NCBI GenBank assembly: GCA_963853835.1
Contig: OY970820.1
Location: 76,318,909-76,382,908 of the forward strand
DNA: 64,000 nucleotides
From: Calendula officinalis
Taxonomy: Eukaryota; Streptophyta; Magnoliopsida; Asterales; Asteraceae
Direction of reading: 5' to 3'
In this document: piece after piece, positions 1 through 12,137 of the stretch
Layout of the letters: each line of letters starts with the position of its first letter
Position numbering within the stretch: the stretch's first letter is position 1
Notes under the pieces: generated by a model
The model's input: the letters and a program-made list of their open reading frames with translations, nothing else
Databases searched by the model: none
What the model was told of the DNA's origin: nothing
Position numbers and translations under genes: made by a program

Positions 1-475
1 TCAACCCTTGTGCATTTTCGAGAAAATGTTGATTCTTACCTAACCGTTCTTGTCTTAACTATTCTTTTCCCATAGCTTCTCGTTGGGCATTCTTGATTCT
101 TTCGATAATACTCGAGACGACTTCTATACTTGTTAATATTCCTCGGTTCGGGTTCTCATAAACTTTTCGGCTCAAGGCGTCGGCTACTACATTAGCCTTT
201 CCCGCGTGATACACAATTTCACAATCATAGTCGGCAATCAACTCGATCCATCTTCTTTGTCGCATATTAAGATCCTTTTGAGTAAACACGTATTGTAAAC
301 TTTTATGATCCGTGTACAACGTACACCGAGTACCATACAAATAATGCCTCCACAACTTCAAGGCAAATATAATCGCCAACCAACTCCAAGTCGTGTGTCG
401 TGTACCTTAATTCCGCATTCTTCAATTGTCGCGAGGCATACGCGATCACCTTACCTCTTTGCATCAACACACAAC
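1..475 (-). pseudogene. gypsy RNase H to integrase-linker fragment (outer element)
   Basis: Minus-strand Ty3/gypsy RNase H with YASRQLKNAE, LYTDHKSLQY and a conserved DALSRK linker, followed by the start of the integrase region. It is the downstream half of the polyprotein that begins at 9380-12030: the reading frame is cut at Gly-Cys-Val on the far side and resumes here at Leu-Met-Gln after the 476-9379 insertion. Two lesions are visible. There is a one-base frame change near 375-385, where the frame of the first half runs into unrelated codons, and an in-frame TAG at 59-61. The element continues to the left of the window. This is a dead retrotransposon polyprotein fragment, not a host gene. 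Confidence 0.9.
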
Positions 476-1497
476 TAGGGGTGGCAATTCCTGACACGAC
501 CCGCAACCCAACACGAACCCAACACGGAAAAGGTCGGGTTTGGGTTGACCGTAAATGGGCCCGGGTCAAAAACAGGTCGACCCGTCCAACTTGTTTATAA
601 ATCAGGTTGGGTTCGGGTTGTCTTGTGTGAACCCGGGTCGACCCGCCAACCCGTTGAATTTTTGAAGATTTTTCAAAAAAATATGTACATAGTAAATACC
701 ATAAATAATATAAGACACCCTCTAGATTAATTATGTTACCTAAAGAATTTCCATTTCTTTTTTACCTTTCAAATTTGAATTTTTCCTAAAAATATCACGT
801 AATTAAGTTCTGTCATACTTTCCTAACTAAAAGCTTATAAACTTGGGAGGGGAAGAATATTTTATTTTACAGGTTCAATTTTAGTACAATTTCTCATATT
901 TTTGTTCTTGACCCGCCAACCTGGTTCTAACCCGCTAACCCACTTGACCCTCCAACCTATTAAGTTATGGGTTAGACAGGTTGGGTCTTGGTTACCTTGA
1001 TTTAAATGAGTCCGGGTTAGGGTTGCTTTTTCTGACCCAAAATTCTGACAGGTCGGGTTTGGGTTTAGTGATTCCAACTGTAACACCTCAATTTTTAAAA
1101 CAACATTTAAATATCATTTAATCCAAAAATACATAATATTGTATCAACATCAAATGCCGGTTTTACAAAAACGAAAAGGTTTCTTGTTCGAGATTATCAG
1201 AGTTTACAAAAACGGTGTTACAAATTATATCTTAACCATAGGATAAGGACTCTAATCATCAACACCGAGCTAATCTCAACAAGGCCTCTTCTAAACGGGC
1301 CTCCTATATCTTCGATCCCGAACCTGAGTACATAGCAAAACACAAACATAGTACGTGAGACAAAATTGTCTCGTGAGATACATGGGTTTAAAACCCGGTA
1401 AACAACTAGTCACGTAATATCATTTAAACTTAAAATAATATTACTAGGTTCATTTGAGTCACTTCATTACTTTCATCATTTGGCCAATGTCAAGATA

Positions 1498-1652
1498 ATC
1501 GGAATGCCTCCAATCTATCAAGACCGTCATATCCACGGTAACCGGAATGCCTCCAATCTACCGGGACTCATAGGTATTGGGTAATCGGAATGCCTCCAAT
1601 CTACCACGAACCTTAAGGTACCGTAATAACCGGAATGCCTCCAATCTACTAC
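1498..1652 (-). repeat. Tandem repeat inside gypsy LTR, four units of about 43 bp
   Basis: Four copies of a unit containing CGGAATGCCTCCAATCTA are separated by variable spacers of about 25 bp that resemble each other. The same array recurs in the other LTR (about 8046-8200). A related, more degraded array lies in the outer element's LTR around 12540-12740. The array is therefore a family trait, not a new expansion. Confidence 0.85.
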
Positions 1653-2467
1653 GGCCCTTGGGACATCAACATCATCGTCATCACTTATCTTTTATCATAG
1701 TGAGCCTATAGCTCTATCATTTTTCATTCAACTAGTCAATTCATCATCACATAAGCAATTCATTAAAAATCACATAATTAACTAAATTACTCAAAGACTC
1801 GATAAAAACATTTAATTATAAACATTTACCAACTATGTACTTAGTTTTGAAAGTTCACATGTACTCACCTTAGCCAAGCTTAACCAATTGTTGTGTCTCT
1901 TGAACACAATTAACACTTCTCAAGACTTGGAATCTCAAGTTCTTCCACCAAATGACCTAATACCAAAACCAATACAATGGTTTACATCAAACATCAATAA
2001 CAATCACATATTCCATGGCTAGTTAACTACTAGCATCAATTTCCCCCAAGTTACCAAACCCTAATTCCATAAACCTTCATATTTTCATAGATCTATATCA
2101 TGAACACATTTTTCTTGTTAAAATACCATAGATCAAAATCATACAACTTCTATTTAACCATTAAAGCACAAACCCATAGTTAGGGTTTGAGATTCAAGCT
2201 TTCCCTACTTGAATCTAAGGCTTAAAACTCAAGAGAAGTAAGGATTTACCTTTGATCTTCAAGTAGGAGTGAAATTTCACAAGATTTGATGAAGAAATCG
2301 GTTCCAAATGATCCTCTCCACTCAAAAATGTATACTCACTTGTAGAGAGAAGAACTAGGGTTTGTATTGGCATTAAATGAGCCATATCCCGCATTTAATA
2401 CCAGATCTGACAGAATCGCGTCGCTAAAGTCAGAATCGCGTCGCTAAAGTCGTCCCCGCCATAATTC

Positions 2468-2599
2468 GCGACGAAGATAGCGACGCTATCTTCGTCGCTA
2501 TCTCATTTTCGCGACCAAACCCCAAACGCTATTTCATGGCGCTGTTTGGTCCGTCGCTAATCGCGTCGCTATCGCCCAGATAGCGTCGCTATCTGGGCG
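2468..2599 (-). repeat. CpG-rich perfect hairpins in gypsy U3
   Basis: Two near-palindromes are visible. One at 2468-2498 has 15-bp arms (GCGACGAAGATAGCG) around one base. One at 2573-2599 has 13-bp arms (CGCCCAGATAGCG) around one base. They sit in a stretch with repeated CGTCGCTA motifs from about 2412 to 2605, some 170-360 bp inside the transcription-side (U3) end of the LTR. The same hairpins occur at about 9008-9139 in the other LTR, with two or three changes. Related CGTCGCTAT and ATCGCG motifs occur in the outer LTR at about 13550-13690. A role as promoter or enhancer is possible but is inference. Confidence 0.8.
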
Positions 2600-2770
2600 T
2601 CGCTGATTTCGGCTGCAACTTTTATTGTTTCCTTCGACACGGTTTCGTCCATAACTTTCTCGTACGATGCCCGAATGACACGAAACCAATTTCTACGTTC
2701 TCTAAATGATTTATCCTTATTTATTATATTTTTTATAAATTTATTTATTTACAAAATTCGGGTCGTTACA

Positions 2771-2790
2771 ACTATCTACCCCTTAAGGAG
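2771..2790 (-). other. Polypurine tract of inner gypsy element
   Basis: On the minus strand, the sequence AAGGAGA..AAGGGGTAGATAGT directly precedes the 3' LTR (TGTAACGACC). This is the usual position for plus-strand priming in gypsy elements. Confidence 0.75.
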
Positions 2791-4600
2791 ATTCCGTCCT
2801 CGGAATCTTATCATAATTCACGAAGTTCGGGTATCTTTTCCGAATCTCGTCCTTGACTTCCCAAGTCAAGTTCGGCCCAAGTGAATGCTTCCACTTGACC
2901 AACACCAATTCAATTTCTTTATTCCGAAGTTTCTTGGTTTTTGACTCTAGTATGGCTTCGGGTTCCTCAATCAATCGGTTCGGGGCATCCACCCGCAACT
3001 CTTGTAACGGAATTATATTTTCAACTTCACCCACGAACTTCTTCAAATAACTTACATGAAACGTATCGTGAACACCTTGAAGTTCGGGTGGGAGTTCTAA
3101 CTTGAAAGCATGCAAACCGACCCGTTTCAAAATCTTAAACGGGCCAACATACCTTGGGCTCAACTTGCCCTTCTTACCAAACCGCATTACGCCTTTCCAA
3201 GGCGACACCTTCAACATCACCATGTCTCCAACATTCAAATCATATGGTCTCTTTTTCAAACCCGAGTAGCTTCTTTGTCGATCTTGGGCGATTTTCATAT
3301 TGGTTTGGATTATCCCAATCTTTTCATTGGTCAACCTCACAATCTCGGGACCCGTGAGTTTCGTCTCACCCGCCTCGAGCCAACACGATGGAGTCCTACA
3401 TTTCCTTCCATACAACGCCTCATAAGGCGGCATCTTAACAGTCGATTGGTAACTATTATTGTAGGAGAACTCAACTAACGGTAAATGTTCATCCCATTTA
3501 CCTCCAAAATCTAGCACACACGATCTTAGCATATCTTCAACCGTTTGAATGGTTCTTTCACTTTGACCATCGGTTTGCGGGTGGTAAGCCGTACTCAACC
3601 GCAACTTCGTTCCCAACTCTTCTTGCAACGATCTCCAAAATCTCGAGGTAAACCTCGCATCTCTATCGGACACAATCGACAACGGGACTCCATGAAGTCT
3701 TACCACTTCATCCACATACAATTTTGCCAACTTCTCAAGTGGCATGGTTTCCCGAATTGCCAAGAATAATGCACTTTTGGTCAACCGATCAACTATGACC
3801 CAAATGGCGTCGTGGTTCTTGCTCATATTTGGCAATCCAACAATAAAATCCATTGTTATATCATCCCATTTTCCGGCTGGGATTTGTAACGATTGAGCTA
3901 CCCCATAAGGTACTTGATGCTCGGCTTTTACTTGTGCACACGTGGCACACTTGGAAATATACTTTTCCACTCTTGCCTTCATCCCGGGCCACCAATACAT
4001 CTTCTTCATATCTTGATACGTTTTTGTACTTCCCGGGAGGATCGAATACTTAGACTTATGAATATCGTTTAGTAACTCCTTTCGGGTACCCCCGAACTTG
4101 GGAACCCAAATTCGACCACCCACGGTTTTCAACCCTTGCTTATTTTCCACAAAATGTTGGTTCTTTCCCAAACGTTCTTGCCTTAACTCATCTTTTTCCA
4201 TCACTTCCCGTTGGGCATTCTTGATTCGTTCTACTATACTCGAGACTACTTCAATACGTGTTAGCTTTCCCTTAATCGGCTTTTCATACACTTTTCGGCT
4301 TAAGGCGTCGGCTACCACGTTGGCCTTCCCCGCATGATAGACAATTTCACAATCATAATCTTGTATCAATTCGATCCATCTTCTTTGCCTCATATTTAGG
4401 TCTTTTTGAGTGAAAACATATTGAAGACTTTTGTGATCCGTATACAACGTACACCTTGTACCATATAAGTAGTGTCTCCACAACTTCAAAGAAAACACTA
4501 TCGCCGCCAATTCTAAATCGTGAGTCGTGTACCTTTCTTCCGCATTCTTTAGTTGTCTCGAGGCATAGGCAATCACTTTCCCCATTGCATCAAAACACAA
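2783..4600 (-). pseudogene. gypsy RNase H, integrase and chromodomain-like region
   Basis: A 605-residue open frame with, in order: RNase H (about 1-110); an integrase zinc-binding segment with the HHCC spacing around KATCAQVKAEH; the catalytic core with the three acidic residues in TMDFIVGLP, VSDRDARFTS and DGQSERTIQ; and a C-terminal chromodomain-like stretch (KWKHS..LTWEV). It overlaps the upstream frame by 28 bases in a different register. A single-base deletion near 4575-4580 separates it from the RT frame, so the element cannot make a full polyprotein from this copy. The rest is well preserved. Confidence 0.93.
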
Positions 4601-6660
4601 CCCAAACCTTTATGTGAATCATCACTATACACGACGAAGTCTTCCATTCCTTCGGGTAACGTGAGAACCGGGGCGTTACACAAATTTTCCTTTAATATGG
4701 CAAATGCATTTTCTTGTTTCTCTCCCCACACAAACTCACTACTCTTTCGGGTCAACAAGGTGAGTGGTGTCGCCACTCGAGAGAAGTCTTGAATAAATCG
4801 ACGGTAATATCCGGCAAGGCCGAGAAAACTTCTCACTTCGGTTGGAGTTCGTGGCGGTTCCCACTTCATAACCGCTTCAATCTTCGACGGGTCGACTTTG
4901 ATTCCTTCTCGGGATACGACATGACCAAGGAATTGAACTTCTCGAATCCAAAATTCACACTTAGAAAACTTAGCATACAATTTCTCTCGTTGTAGCACTT
5001 CTAACGTTTGTCTCAAATGACTTTCGTGTTCTTCTTCGGTTTTTGAATAAATAAGGATATCGTCAATAAATACGATAAGAAACTTGTCGAGGAATGGTTT
5101 GCAAACCCGATTCATAAGATCCATAAAAATGGCCGGTGCATTAGTCAACCCGAATGGCATTACCAAAAACTCGTAATGTCCATAACGTGTACGAAACGCC
5201 GTCTTCTCGGAATCTCCTTCTTTCACTCGAACTTGATGGTAACCGGACCTCAAATCGATCTTCGAGAAATAGTCGGCGCCTTGAAGTTGATCAAACAAGT
5301 CGTCGATTCTAGGCAACGGGTATCGGTTCTTAATAGTCATCTTGTTTAATTCTCGGTAGTCGATGCACATTCTCATTGAACCGTCCTTCTTCTTAACAAA
5401 CAATACGGGCGCACCCCATGGAGACGAGCTAGGACGAATAAATCCTTTGTCGAGTAACTCTTGCAATTGGGACATCAATTCCTGCATTTCGATGGGAGCC
5501 AAACGGTATGGAGCACGAGCTATCGGCGTCGCTCCCGGAACTAAATCAATACGAAATTCTACTTGCCTCTCCGGTGGCAATCCCGGTAAATCGTCGGGAA
5601 ATACCTCGGGAAAATCCTGAATCACCTTTACATTTTCCACCGTCTTCTTCTCTTTCCTTCCATCTAATACATATGCTAAAAAGGACGAACACCCCTTGGC
5701 TAAACATTTCCTAGCTTTAACCGCGGTCATAAGACATGGTAAATGGTGTCGTCTCTCACCATACACATAAACTTTTTCATTGTCGGGAGTCCTAATCGAG
5801 ACTATCTTTTTCCCGCATAAAATCTTTGCTTGATTCTCACCCAACCAATCCATACCTATAACTATATCAAAACCCGCAATTTCCATGGGTAATAAATTCA
5901 CCTTAAACTTTTTCCCATCTATTTCCAATTCACAATTTCGACACATATGTTGAACTATGGAGGTTTTACCATCCGCAATTTCTATATCATAAATTTCATC
6001 AAGGAGTTCTAACGGCACATTCAACACCACAACAAAATCATGCGACACAAACGAATAAGTAGCACCCGAGTCAAATAAGATTCGGGCGGGAATAGAATTT
6101 ACGAGTAGGGTACCTGAAACGACATCGTGGACTTCTTTGGCTTCATCTCGGGTAAGTTGGAAGGACCGTCCCTTGACCTTTGTCGGCTCCGCTTTCTTTT
6201 GAGCGGTCGACATCATGGTCTCGCTTCCCTTCTTCGGGCATGCATTGCTATAGTGCCCTTTTTCATGGCACGAATAGCACTCGATTTCATCCAACGGTTT
6301 GGCCCGGCAATTCCTTGCCATATGCCCCGGCCTTCCACACTTGAAACACGACTTTGAATCCGCCAAACATTCCCCCTTGTGGTCTTTGCCACACTTCTTA
6401 CAAGCACCCACACTTGCTTGCTTAGAGAAGGTCGGGGTGAACTTTCCTTTCTTCACCGAACCCGAGCTCCCCTCAAACTTCCTCTTCTCAAACTTTTCAA
6501 ACTTTGGCCTCTCATTGATTCTCCTTTGGCCCACTTCCTCCACATTCCTCGCCGCACTAATAGCCTCATCTAGTGTGGCGGCCCGCTTTACTTCCAACTC
6601 ATACTCCCACGGGAGTCCATTAGCATAACGAACAATCCGGGATCTCTCATCCGGATACAA
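4573..6660 (-). pseudogene. gypsy gag C-terminus, zinc knuckles, protease and reverse transcriptase
   Basis: A 695-residue open frame. It starts with the end of the gag domain (RYANGLPWEYELEVKRAATL) and two CCHC knuckles (CFKCGRPGHMARNC and CYSCHEKGHYSNAC). The aspartic protease follows, with its catalytic LFDSGAT. The reverse transcriptase has YRELNKMTIKNRYPLP and the catalytic FIDDILIYSK (YxDD-type, here FIDD). The frame is continuous with 6661-7410 except for one TAA stop between them, and runs off-frame at its end in RNase H. The first codon is TTG, so this is not an independent gene. Confidence 0.93.
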
Positions 6661-7410
6661 TTAGATCACAAACGGGATTAATTCCGTGAACTTCTTAGTG
6701 TACTCATCGACACTCAAACCACCCTTCTTCAAATGAACAAACTCTTCTTGAAGTTTCTCCAAGTTTCTCTCGGGGCAAAACTTTGCCTTCAACCGATTCA
6801 CAAACTCATCCCACGTCATCTTGTACATCGCCCTTTTTCCCAACGTTTCATACAAGGTATCCCACCACACGAGGGCCTCATCCTTCAACAACCGAGAAGC
6901 ATAGATCACCATATCACCTTCCTTGCATTTACTAGCTTCAAGGACTTGTTCGGTTTCTCGGATCCAGCGGATCGTGACTTTTGGTTCGGAGCTACCATAG
7001 TAGTTATCGGGCTTAAAAGCCACAGAGTTCTTGTACGTGCACCCCTTCCTCTCCCTCGGCTCGGGGTCACTCTCCTCTTCTTCCGTTGAGGACCTCTCGG
7101 TTTGAGCAACACTACTTGACTTGCTTTTCGTGCGGGGTGGAGATTCCTCCCGCCTTTCACGTGCCTTATGCTCATTGAGGATTCGGTTCACATCCTCGTT
7201 CACTATGTCCCTCATTTGATTGAACATAGTTTGGAGGTGCTCTACGGTGACCGGGGTGTGAGTGTTCCTTTCAACACCCGAATTTTCCTCCCCTTCCCGA
7301 GGTTGAGGACCAAACATCGGTTCTATGACAACGTTATTCGAATCTTGCCCTTGATCAAGTGGGCCTCTTGCACTTCTAGTTCTCACCATTTTGCTATAAT
7401 AAGACATCAA
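6661..7410 (-). pseudogene. gypsy gag N-terminal region, ends at a premature stop
   Basis: A 249-residue frame covering the N-terminal part of gag, with TIRWIRETEQVLEASKCKEGDMVIYASRLL-type capsid motifs and a capsid helix ending in ELIPFVI. It ends in TAA exactly where the related element at 10705-12030 reads through, and the same frame continues in 6660-4573. This is therefore a nonsense mutation in an otherwise continuous gag. The likely start is the second or third Met (MVRTRS). The upstream leader carries a PBS next to the LTR. Confidence 0.92.
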
Positions 7411-7610
7411 TCATTTAGAAGTCAATTTATCAAAGTAACGGTAACATTGACCGTTCCACAACCCACATGACCTATTCCCTTAAGGTCAACCCTATCGAAC
7501 CTACACTTAAGGTCTCAATAGCCATTTCATAAGTATCCTATGGAACCTACGGTCCTACTAGCTCAGTTTAAGTCTAGGATGGTCAACTCAACCTAGTTCA
7601 CTTAAACTAT

Positions 7611-7623
7611 AGCTCTGATACCA
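7611..7623 (-). other. Primer binding site, initiator tRNA-Met type
   Basis: On the minus strand TGGTATCAGAGCT lies three bases inside the 5' LTR, complementary to the 3' end of plant initiator tRNA-Met. It marks 7627-9318 as the 5' LTR and fixes the element's orientation. Confidence 0.92.
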
Positions 7624-7626
7624 AGT

Positions 7627-9318
7627 TGTAACACCTCAATTTTTAAAACAACATTTAAATATCATTTAATCAAAAAATACTTAATATTGTATCAACATCA
7701 AATGCTGGTTTTACAAAAACGAAAAGGTTTCTTGTTCGAGATTATCAGAGTTTACAAAAACGGTGTTACAAATTATATCTTAACCATAGGATAAGGACTC
7801 TAATCATCAACACCGAGCTAATCTCAACAAGGCCTCTTCTAAACGGGCCTCCTATATCTTCGATCCCGAACCTGAGTACATAGCAAAACACAAACATAGT
7901 ACGTGAGACAAAATTTTCTCGTGAGATACATGGGTTTAAAACCCGGTAAACAACTAGTCACGTAATATCATTTAAACTTAAAATAATATTACTAGGTTCA
8001 TTTGAGTCACTTCATTACTTTCATCATTTGGCCAATGTCAAGATAATCGGAATGCCTCCAATCTATCAAGACCGTCATATCCACGGTAACCGGAATGCCT
8101 CCAATCTACCGGGACTCATAGGTATTGGGTAATCGCAATGCCTCCAATCTACCACGAACCTTAAGGTACCGTAATAACCAGAATGCCTCCAATCTACTAC
8201 GCCCCTAGGGACATCAACATCATCGTCATCACTTATCTTTTATCATAGTGAGCCTATAGCTCTATCATTTTTCATTCAACTAGTCAATTCATCATCACAT
8301 AAGCAATTCATTAAAAATCACATAATTAACTAAATTACTCAAAGACTCGATAAAAACATTTAATTATAAACATTTACCAACTATGTACTTAGTTTTGAAA
8401 GTTCACATGTACTCACCTTAGCCAAGCTTAACCAATTGTTGTGTCTCTTGAACACAATTAACACTTCTCAAGACTTGGAATCTCAAGTTCTTCCACCAAA
8501 TGACCTAATACCAAAACCAATACAATGGTTTACATCAAACATCAATAACAATCACATATTCCATGGCTAGTTAACTACTAGCATCAATTTCCCCCAAGTT
8601 ACCAAACCCTAATTCCATAAACCTTCATATTTTCATAGATCTATATCATGAACACATTTTTCTTGTTAAAATACCATAGATCTAAATCATACAACTTCTA
8701 TTTAACCATTAAAGCACAAACCCATAGTTAGGGTTTGAGATTCAAGCTTTCCCTACTTGAATCTAAGGCTTAAAACTCAAGAGAAGTAAGGATTTACCTT
8801 TGATCTTCAAGTAGGAGTGAAATTTCACAAGATTTGATGAAGAAATCGGTTCCAAATGATCCTCTCCACTCAAAAACGTTTACTCACTTGTAGAGAGAAG
8901 AACTAGGGTTTGTATTGGCATTAAATGAGCCATATCCCGCATTTAATACCAGATCTGACAGAATCGCGTCGCTAAAGTCAGAATCGCGTCGCTAAAGTCG
9001 TCCCCGCCATAATTCGCGACGAAGATAGCGACGCTATCTTCGTCGCTATCTCATTTTCGTGACCAAACCCCAAACGCTATTTCAGGGCGCTGTTTGGTCC
9101 GTCGCTAATCGCGTCACTATCGCCCAGATAGCGTCGCTATCTGGGCGTCGCTGATTTCGGCTGCAACTTTTATTGTTTCCTTCGACACGGTTTCGTCCAT
9201 AACTTTCTCGTACGATGTCCGAATGACACGAAACCAATTTCTACGTTCTCTAAATGATTTATCCTTATTTTTTATATTTTTTATAAATTTATTTATTTAC
9301 AAAATTCGGGTCGTTACA
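7627..9318 (-). repeat. 5' LTR of inner gypsy element
   Basis: A 1692-bp LTR, near-identical to 1079-2770 and the same length, ending in CA next to the target duplication CCAAC. It contains the same tandem repeats and CpG-rich hairpins as its partner. Confidence 0.95.
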
Positions 9319-9379
9319 CCAACCCGCCAACCCACCAACCCGAACCCGCTAACCCAAACCAACCCAATTGCCACCCCTA

Positions 9380-10681
9380 CACACAACCGATCCCTTGATT
9401 CGAAGCATCACTATAAACTACAAAATCTTCCATACCATCCGGTAACGTAAGAATCGGCGCGTTACATAACTTTTCCTTCAACAATTTAAACGCCTCTTCT
9501 TGCTTCTTCTCCCACACAAACTTCTCACTTTTTCTCGTTAACTTCGTTAGTGGAATCGCGATTCTCGAGAAGTCTTGTATTAACCTTCGGTAATAACCGG
9601 CTAATCCAAGGAAGCTCCTAACCACGGTAGGAGTCCTCGGAGGCTCCCAATTTGACACCGCTTCAATCTTGGACAGGTCAACCTTAATACCGTCACATGT
9701 CACCACGTGACCTAAGAATTGTACTTCCCGCAACCAAAATTCACACTTCGAGGATTTGGCATACAACTTTTCCCGTTTTAACACATCTAACACAAGCCTC
9801 AAATGACCTTCGTGTTCTTCCTCGGTTTTCGAATAAATCAAAATATCATCAATGAACACGATCAAAAACTTATCAAGAAACGGTTTACAAACCCGATTCA
9901 TTAAATCCATAAAAATAGCCGGCGCGTTTGTAAGACCAAACGGCATCACTAGGAATTCATAATGACCATAACGCGTACGAAAAGCCGTCTTCTCGGTGTC
10001 GCCTTCTTTAGCCCGAACTTGGTGATAACCCGACCTCAAATCAATCTTCGAGAAATAACTAGCACCTTGCAATTGGTCGAATAAGTCGTCAATTCTCGGC
10101 AACGGGTAACGGTTCTTAATTGTTACCTTATTCAACTCCCGGTAGTCGATACACATTCTCATCGAACCGTCTTTCTTCTTAACAAATAATACCGGTGCAC
10201 CCCACGTTGACGAACTCGGACGAATAAAACCCTTATCTAACAAATCTTGCAATTGAGTCATCAATTCTCGCATCTCGGTGGGAGCTAAACGATATGGGGC
10301 GCGAGCCATCGGCGTCGCCCCCGGAATTAAATCAATCTTAAACTCGACTTGTCTCTGCGGTGGTAAACCGGGCAAGTCATCGGGAAATACCTCGGGGAAA
10401 TCCCGAATAATTTTGACGTTATCCATCGTCTTCTTTTCTTTTCGGCCATCTAACACATATGCAATAAACGATGTACAACCTTTCGATATACTTTTCCTCG
10501 CCTTAATGGCGGTAATCACATTAGGCATGTGATGTCGTTTTTCCCCATATACATACACCTTCTCATTTTCGGGTGTCTTGATCGACACAATTTTCTTACC
10601 GCATAAAATTTTGGCTTGGTGCATACCCAACCAATCCATACCGATAACCACATCAAACGCCTTTATCCCCATGGGCAACAA
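9380..10681 (-). pseudogene. gypsy protease end and reverse transcriptase (outer element)
   Basis: A 434-residue frame with the protease C-terminus (VVIGMDWLGMHQAKILCGKK) and a complete RT (RELNKVTIKNRYPLPRIDDL; catalytic FIDDILIYSK; LGHVVTCDGIKVD), ending in VVYSDASNQGIGCV where the hAT element interrupts RNase H. Its start is artificial: the true upstream frame is the gag/protease frame at 10705-12030, lost by a net one-base change near 10705. It is close in sequence to the inner element but clearly older. Confidence 0.92.
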
Positions 10682-10704
10682 ATCTACCTTAAACTTTCTA
10701 CCGT

Positions 10705-12030
10705 CTATTTTATTTCACAATTCCTATGAATACTTTCAACCATAGAAGTTTTCCCGTCGGCTACCTCTATCTCATAAACCTCATCTAACATCTCGGACGG
10801 CACATTCAACTTACAACCGAACTCATAAGACACAAACGAATAATTGGAACCCGAATCAAACAAAATATGAGTTGGCAAGGAGTTAATGAATGAAGTACCT
10901 GACACCACATCGTGTGCCTCCTTCGCCTCCTCCCGAGTGAGTTGGAAGGATCGCCCCTTCACCTTATCCGGATCCACTTTCTTTTGGGCCGTGGACACCA
11001 TCGGCTCGGTTCCCTTCTTCGGGCACACATTGCTATAATGCCCTTTTTCATGGCATGAGTAGCACTCCACATCGGCCGACAACTTGGCCTTACAATCCCG
11101 GGCTATATGCCCCATCTTGCCACAACTGTAACAAGCGTTTGATTCTCCTCGGCATACGCCGGTATGATTTTCCCCGCATTTCTTGCACGGGCCAACACTT
11201 CCTTGTTTAGAGAAGCTCGATGTGAACTTCCCTTTCTTGAACGAACTAGAGCCACTCTCGGCCTTCCTTTTCTCGCCCACATGGGCCCTCTCGGCAACAC
11301 GTGCCTCATTCACTTCCTCAACACCCCGGGCGGCACTAATGGCCTCATCAAGTGTGGCCGCCCTTTTAACCTCCAATTGGTAGTCCCACGGTAACCCACA
11401 AGCGTATCGGACTACCCTCATTCTCTCCTCCGAGTAAGTTTTTGCAACAAACGGGAGAAATCCCGTGAACTCTCTCGAGTATTCTTCAATCGACATATCA
11501 CCCTTCTTAAGGGTCACAAACTTCTCATGCATCTTTTCTAAATTCCTCTCGGGACAAAACTTCTTTCTCAACCTCGCGGTAAACTCATCCCACGACATTT
11601 TCTCCACCACCTCCCTTCCGAGGGTCTCATACACAATATCCCACCAAATCATGGCATCTTCTTTCAAAAGTTGTGACGCATAGGTCACCATATCGGCTTC
11701 CTTACACTTGCTACTACCGATAACCCTCTCGGTTTCTCTGATCCACCTTATTGTTACCTTCGGGTCCGAACTACCCATGTACACATTTGGCTTACAAGCC
11801 ATGAAGGATTTAAACGAACAACCTTCTTTCATAACGGGCTTAGCCCTAGCATCACTTTGGCCACCCGTGGAGGATTTCCCCTCCCCGGTGCCACTACCCC
11901 CGGTTCTCTCATCTGATTTAGCCTCGGATTTACGGTCTCCACCCGACCTCTCCCGGTCCCCAATAATACGGTGCACTTCATCTGCCACCGTTCCCTTGAT
12001 TTGATCAAGAAAAGTTTGGAGATCCGCCAT
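10705..12030 (-). pseudogene. gypsy gag with zinc knuckles and protease start (outer element)
   Basis: A 441-residue frame starting MADLQTFLDQIKGTVADEVH. It has a charged, Gly/Ser-rich N-terminal linker, the gag capsid domain (about 90-240), two CCHC knuckles (CYSCGKMGHIARDC and CYSCHEKGHYSNVC), and the protease active site written LFDSGSN (DSG kept, Thr replaced). The frame ends just after NCEIK because of a one-base shift. The intact gag here shows that the stop in the inner element's gag is a mutation and not a programmed signal. Confidence 0.9.
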
Positions 12031-12137
12031 GGTTACCGGAGTTCTATTAGCTCCGACTTCCGATTCATCATCCCTGAATCTACTTGATCATGTGATTTCG
12101 ATTAAGGAGTTGAGGTTCTCTTCTGGTTCATATGGAG

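Larger units (their letters stand above)
1079..2770 (-). repeat. 3' LTR of inner gypsy element
   Basis: The 1692-bp copy adjoins the PPT, so it is the 3' LTR of a minus-strand element. On the plus strand it begins TGTAACACCTCAA and ends GGTCGTTACA. It matches 7627-9318 almost throughout, with only scattered substitutions. No coding sequence is expected in it; short open frames here are chance. Confidence 0.95.
1079..9318 (-). mobile_element. Full-length Ty3/gypsy (Tekay/Del-like) LTR retrotransposon, inner element
   Basis: Complete minus-strand element of 8240 bp. It has two 1692-bp LTRs starting TG and ending CA, an initiator-Met PBS at 7611-7623, a PPT at 2771-2790, and the 5-bp target duplication CCAAC at 1074-1078 and 9319-9323. 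Domain order is gag, two CCHC knuckles, aspartic protease, reverse transcriptase, RNase H, integrase with HHCC and DDE motifs, and a C-terminal chromodomain-like segment. That last feature places it among the chromoviruses, most like Tekay/Del. By eye the LTRs differ at roughly 15-20 sites (about 1%), so the insertion is recent. It is disabled by one nonsense codon in gag and one single-base frameshift in RNase H. The 7411-7626 stretch is its untranslated leader. Confidence 0.95.
476..9379. mobile_element. Non-autonomous hAT-type DNA transposon, split by a gypsy element
   Basis: The ends are perfect 14-bp inverted repeats (TAGGGGTGGCAATT at 476-489 and its complement at 9366-9379), flanked by the 8-bp direct repeat CACACAAC at 468-475 and 9380-9387. 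An 8-bp duplication with a GGGGTGGCA-type terminus is the hAT signature. Without the gypsy element nested in it, the hAT element is about 660 bp (476-1078 and 9324-9379). It has no transposase and consists largely of degenerate GGGTTCGGGTT/AACCCGAACCC motifs near both ends. It landed inside the RNase H codons of an older gypsy element and was later hit by a second gypsy element. Confidence 0.92.

Noticed and set aside
400..730. Plus-strand open frames over 400-730
   Set aside because: They lie in antisense retroelement code and in the simple GGGTTCGGGTT-type ends of the hAT element.
3110..3769. Several plus-strand frames of 70-120 codons opposite the gypsy integrase
   Set aside because: These are antisense shadows of a well-supported minus-strand integrase/RNase H frame, with no family features.
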